This document shows, in pieces, positions 62,140 through 64,000 of a stretch of 64,000 nt of DNA. A model generated the notes under the pieces. It worked only from the letters and a program-made list of their open reading frames with translations, was not told where the DNA came from and did not search any database. Position 1 is the stretch's first letter. Each line of letters starts with the position of its first letter. The stretch is from Pseudacidovorax intermedius (lineage in GTDB: Bacteria; Pseudomonadota; Gammaproteobacteria; Burkholderiales; Burkholderiaceae_C): assembly GCF_003350475.1 (NCBI RefSeq), contig NZ_QQAV01000005.1, positions 186,001 through 250,000 of the forward strand, given 5' to 3'. Position numbers and translations under genes: made by a program.

Positions 62140-62628
62140 TCAGCCCGCGGCCTGGTCGTTCTGCTGCCGGGATGGCTCCTGCGCGCCCTCCTCCTGCTTG
62201 ATGAAGCTGATCTTTCCGTTGGGTTCGAGCACGGCCCAGGCCACGTCGCCCATTGATGCGATGCCCGCCAGGCGCATCTCTGATTCGATCTCCGAGCGCG
62301 TCAGCCGGTCGCGGCGCAGGCTGTGTTCCAGCAGTTGGCCGTGCTGGATCAGCACGCGGGGTTCTCCCTCCAGCAGGCGCTCGGCCTTGGGCGACAGGTA
62401 GGCGGCCCAGCTCAGCACCACGCCCCAGAAGGCGAAGGTGCTGATCGCGAGCGTGGCGCCGGTCAGGCTGAAGTCGTTCTGCGTGATGCCCTGCTGGATC
62501 AGGTCGCCCACCACGACCATGACGATGAATTCGAAGGGGGTCATCTGCCCCAGTTCGCGCTTGCCGAGGACTCGCACCAGCAGGTACACGACCGCAAACA
62601 TGGCGGTGGCGCGCAGGACGACTTCCAT
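62140..62628 (-). CDS. DUF421 (YetF/YcaP-like) membrane protein
   Basis: The 162-residue protein has three N-terminal hydrophobic helices (VVLRATAMFAVVYLLVRVLG, FEFIVMVVVGDLIQQGI, ATLAISTFAFWGVVLSWAAYL) and the cytoplasmic DUF421 domain (GEPRVLIQHGQLLEHSLRRDRLTRSEIESEMR... IKQEE). The motif GKRELGQMTPFEFIV is diagnostic of the family, whose function is poorly known. Its ATG overlaps the stop of the upstream gene by 1 base (TGATG). Confidence 0.9.
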   Translation of the reverse strand: MEVVLRATAMFAVVYLLVRVLGKRELGQMTPFEFIVMVVVGDLIQQGITQNDFSLTGATLAISTFAFWGVVLSWAAYLSPKAERLLEGEPRVLIQHGQLLEHSLRRDRLTRSEIESEMRLAGIASMGDVAWAVLEPNGKISFIKQEEGAQEPSRQQNDQAAG

Positions 62629-63182
62629 CAGGGCAGCACCCGCAGTCGGCGCGGCGCACGCACCAGAACACGTTCGCCATCGCGCAGTTCGAGGTCGCCT
62701 TCGAGGACGCCATGCAGGCGCGGGTTGACCTGGGCCGCGATCTTGATGCGCATCTCCTTGCCGGCGCGAAGCGGGCCGAAGTCGAAGGTGTAGGCCTCGC
62801 CGTCGGCGCTTTCGGACTCGGGCTGAGGGACCATCGCGTTGACGGTGATCTCCCGCCACAGGCCGACCGGTACGGCCAGGGTGAGTTTCGCAATGTCGGC
62901 ACCTGCTTTGACGTGCAACCGCGTCTCGAAGAAGTCACCCGTGCGGATCACCACGGGCATCTCGACATCGAGGGTGTGGGACAGCGTGTCGCTGCGGTAC
63001 GTATCGCGGTCCATTCCCGCATGACCGAGCAGACCTGATACGCCCAGCAGCAGCACCCCGCCCAGTACCAGCAGTGACAAGGGGCTGGCGTGCCGAACCA
63101 GCCCTTTGTGCGGCAGTGTGTGGGCCCGGACGATGCCGTCGGGCGCCCGGGTCATGGGCAGCGGGTTGTTTTCTTGGGACAT
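62628..63182 (-). CDS. Membrane-anchored hypothetical protein paired with DUF421
   Basis: The 184-residue protein has a charged N-terminus, one transmembrane helix (about 34-54, LSLLVLGGVLLLGVSGLLGH) and a soluble domain that appears beta-rich (DTLSHTLDVEMPVVIRTGD, AKLTLAVPVGLWREITV, RMKIAA-like strands) with a late basic segment (VLVRAPRRLRVLP). I recognise no named family. One-base overlap with the DUF421 gene implies a functional pair at the inner membrane. Confidence 0.82.
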   Translation of the reverse strand: MSQENNPLPMTRAPDGIVRAHTLPHKGLVRHASPLSLLVLGGVLLLGVSGLLGHAGMDRDTYRSDTLSHTLDVEMPVVIRTGDFFETRLHVKAGADIAKLTLAVPVGLWREITVNAMVPQPESESADGEAYTFDFGPLRAGKEMRIKIAAQVNPRLHGVLEGDLELRDGERVLVRAPRRLRVLP

Positions 63183-63295
63183 GGTGCGCGGGCGGTTAAC
63201 GCGGGTGATCGTCCCGGATTGGGGAGGTGTTTACGTCAGCGGGCGTTGACGAGCCGTGCCAGCCATCGGTGGAGGAGCCGAGCAGGTCGGTCAAT

Positions 63296-63372
63296 AAATA
63301 AGTTAACGGCAAACACAACACCCAAACAGGCTGGCCTTCAATCCAGAAGACACTCCGACCGTTAACTTATTT
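63296..63372. repeat. AT-rich 14-bp perfect inverted repeat before the recombinase-like gene
   Basis: AAATAAGTTAACGG (63296-63309) and CCGTTAACTTATTT (63359-63372) pair perfectly over 14 bases around a 49-base centre. Each arm holds the palindrome GTTAAC. The arms are strikingly AT-rich against a GC-rich background and stop 19 bases before the recombinase ATG. They could be recombinase or regulator binding sites, an attachment site or the edge of an element. Otherwise the gap 63183-63391 shows nothing. Confidence 0.7.
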
Positions 63373-63391
63373 TTATGGTGTCTCCCCTCCC

Positions 63392-64000
63392 ATGATCGAC
63401 ACGTCCCTTCCCCCGATCTCCGTGGACTTCCAGCATGCCTTCGAGGCATGGGCTGCCGACCAGCAGGGTGCCGGCGTTCTTCGCAAGGCAGGGGCCCACG
63501 AGGTCTACCGCGCGATGTGGGAGAGCTTTGCCACTTGGTGCATCGGCCAGTCCCCCGCCGTCCGGCTGGACGCCGTCGACCCGCGCGACCTGCATGCCTT
63601 CCAGGCGGCGCGTTATGGCCGCAAGGCGTCGGACCAGTCCCTCTCGCCCCGCTACGCCCTGCGGCTGATGCGGCTGATCGAGCGGGTACTCGCCCACCAT
63701 GCCAGCCGCACCGGCCGCCGTCCCAATCGCGCCCCTGCAGACTGGGTCCGCGCGAATCCCCAGGTGCGCTATGCCGAATCGCAACAGGCCGACCCGCCAC
63801 CCGAGGTGCTGACGCCCCAGGAGGCCAGGCAGCTGCTGACCCACCTGTCCGCCGCTCGGCCCCGCCCGGGCCAGGACCCCGCCGCCCTCGCCAGCCTGCC
63901 CTGGCAGGAGGTGCGCAACCGCGCCTCCGTCGCGCTCCAGTTGGGTGCCGGGCTGGCGCCCAGCGATGTGCGCGCCCTCACCCTGGCGTCACCCGTGATG
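63392..64000 (+). CDS. Tyrosine recombinase/integrase-like protein (3' truncated by window edge)
   Basis: The frame is open from ATG 63392 to the window end (203 residues). The N-terminal part resembles a SAM-like core-binding domain (AHEVYRAMWESFATWC ... LHAFQAARYG ... YALRLMRLIERVLAHH), and the region EVLTPQEARQLLTHLSAA ... NRASVALQLGAGLAPSDVRALTL resembles the start of a phage-integrase catalytic domain. At the usual first catalytic Arg (TGLR) it reads GAGLA, so that residue seems changed; the rest of the catalytic set lies beyond the window. A tiny reading MVSPLP starting at 63375 overlaps the ATG as ATGA, which may only be chance. Confidence 0.7.
   Translation, partial: MIDTSLPPISVDFQHAFEAWAADQQGAGVLRKAGAHEVYRAMWESFATWCIGQSPAVRLDAVDPRDLHAFQAARYGRKASDQSLSPRYALRLMRLIERVLAHHASRTGRRPNRAPADWVRANPQVRYAESQQADPPPEVLTPQEARQLLTHLSAARPRPGQDPAALASLPWQEVRNRASVALQLGAGLAPSDVRALTLASPVM

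Overview
This is a GC-rich, densely coded window with the style of a betaproteobacterium of the order Burkholderiales, most likely Comamonadaceae. The signs are: five orphan Bug/TctC-type periplasmic binding proteins with no TctA/TctB partner, many LysR regulators, and a hydrogenase locus with the same gene order as the hoxKGZ-MLOQRTV-hypABFCDE-hoxABCJ locus of Cupriavidus (Ralstonia). The genus assignment is inference. I see no rRNA, tRNA, CRISPR array or insertion sequence. No gap between genes exceeds about 240 bases, and gaps holding something notable have their own entries.

Bases 1-8.7 kb: the 3' part of a LysR gene; a three-gene acyl operon on the minus strand (alpha/beta hydrolase, acyl carrier protein, FabF-like ketosynthase); a divergent OmpR-type two-component system with palindromic half-sites in the shared promoter region; a LysR-type regulator with two HTH domains; a Bug protein; and an alpha/beta hydrolase.

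Bases 8.7-28.0 kb (minus strand, read from 28.0 down): one long array of 22 genes for an oxygen-tolerant, membrane-bound uptake [NiFe] hydrogenase. The order is hupS, hupL, hupE, hupC, a HigA-like HTH gene, hupD, F, G, H, I, J, K, hypA, B, F (short), C, D, E, then hoxA and the H2-sensing module hoxB, hoxC, hoxJ. Most junctions overlap by 1-10 bases. HoxBC (sensor hydrogenase) and HoxJ (kinase) should control HoxA, which should act on a sigma-54 promoter in front of hupS. The small subunit has the six-cysteine proximal-cluster ligand set of oxygen-tolerant group 1d enzymes.

Bases 28.2-38.3 kb: a DUF3422 membrane protein and a GT39-type glycosyltransferase (minus strand). On the plus strand comes a histidine kinase and NtrC-type regulator, followed by two proteins built from a shared tandem repeat (one exported, one cytoplasmic) and an MFS transporter. 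A sigma-54 promoter, a perfect IHF consensus and inverted repeats lie just upstream of the first repeat protein. This is the best candidate here for an undescribed regulated system. A kinase gene interrupted by one nonsense codon follows.

Bases 38.4-54.1 kb: two LysR-linked catabolic clusters. The first (plus strand) holds an ornithine cyclodeaminase-family protein, a DapA-family protein, an aldehyde dehydrogenase and a Bug protein. The second (minus strand, divergent from a LysR gene with a 9-bp palindrome between them) holds SMP-30, FAH, cyclase, DenD-like, Bug, SDR, hydrolase, Bug and Bug genes. The substrates are unknown.

Bases 54.2-64 kb: an FdhF/YdeP-type molybdoenzyme with a catalase-like protein; NIPSNAP and ABM dimeric-barrel proteins with an ArsR-like regulator; an ECF41-type sigma factor with an AhpD-like partner, both preceded by exact ECF41-type promoter motifs; a class III aminotransferase; a DUF421 pair; and the start of a tyrosine-recombinase-like gene preceded by an AT-rich 14-bp inverted repeat.
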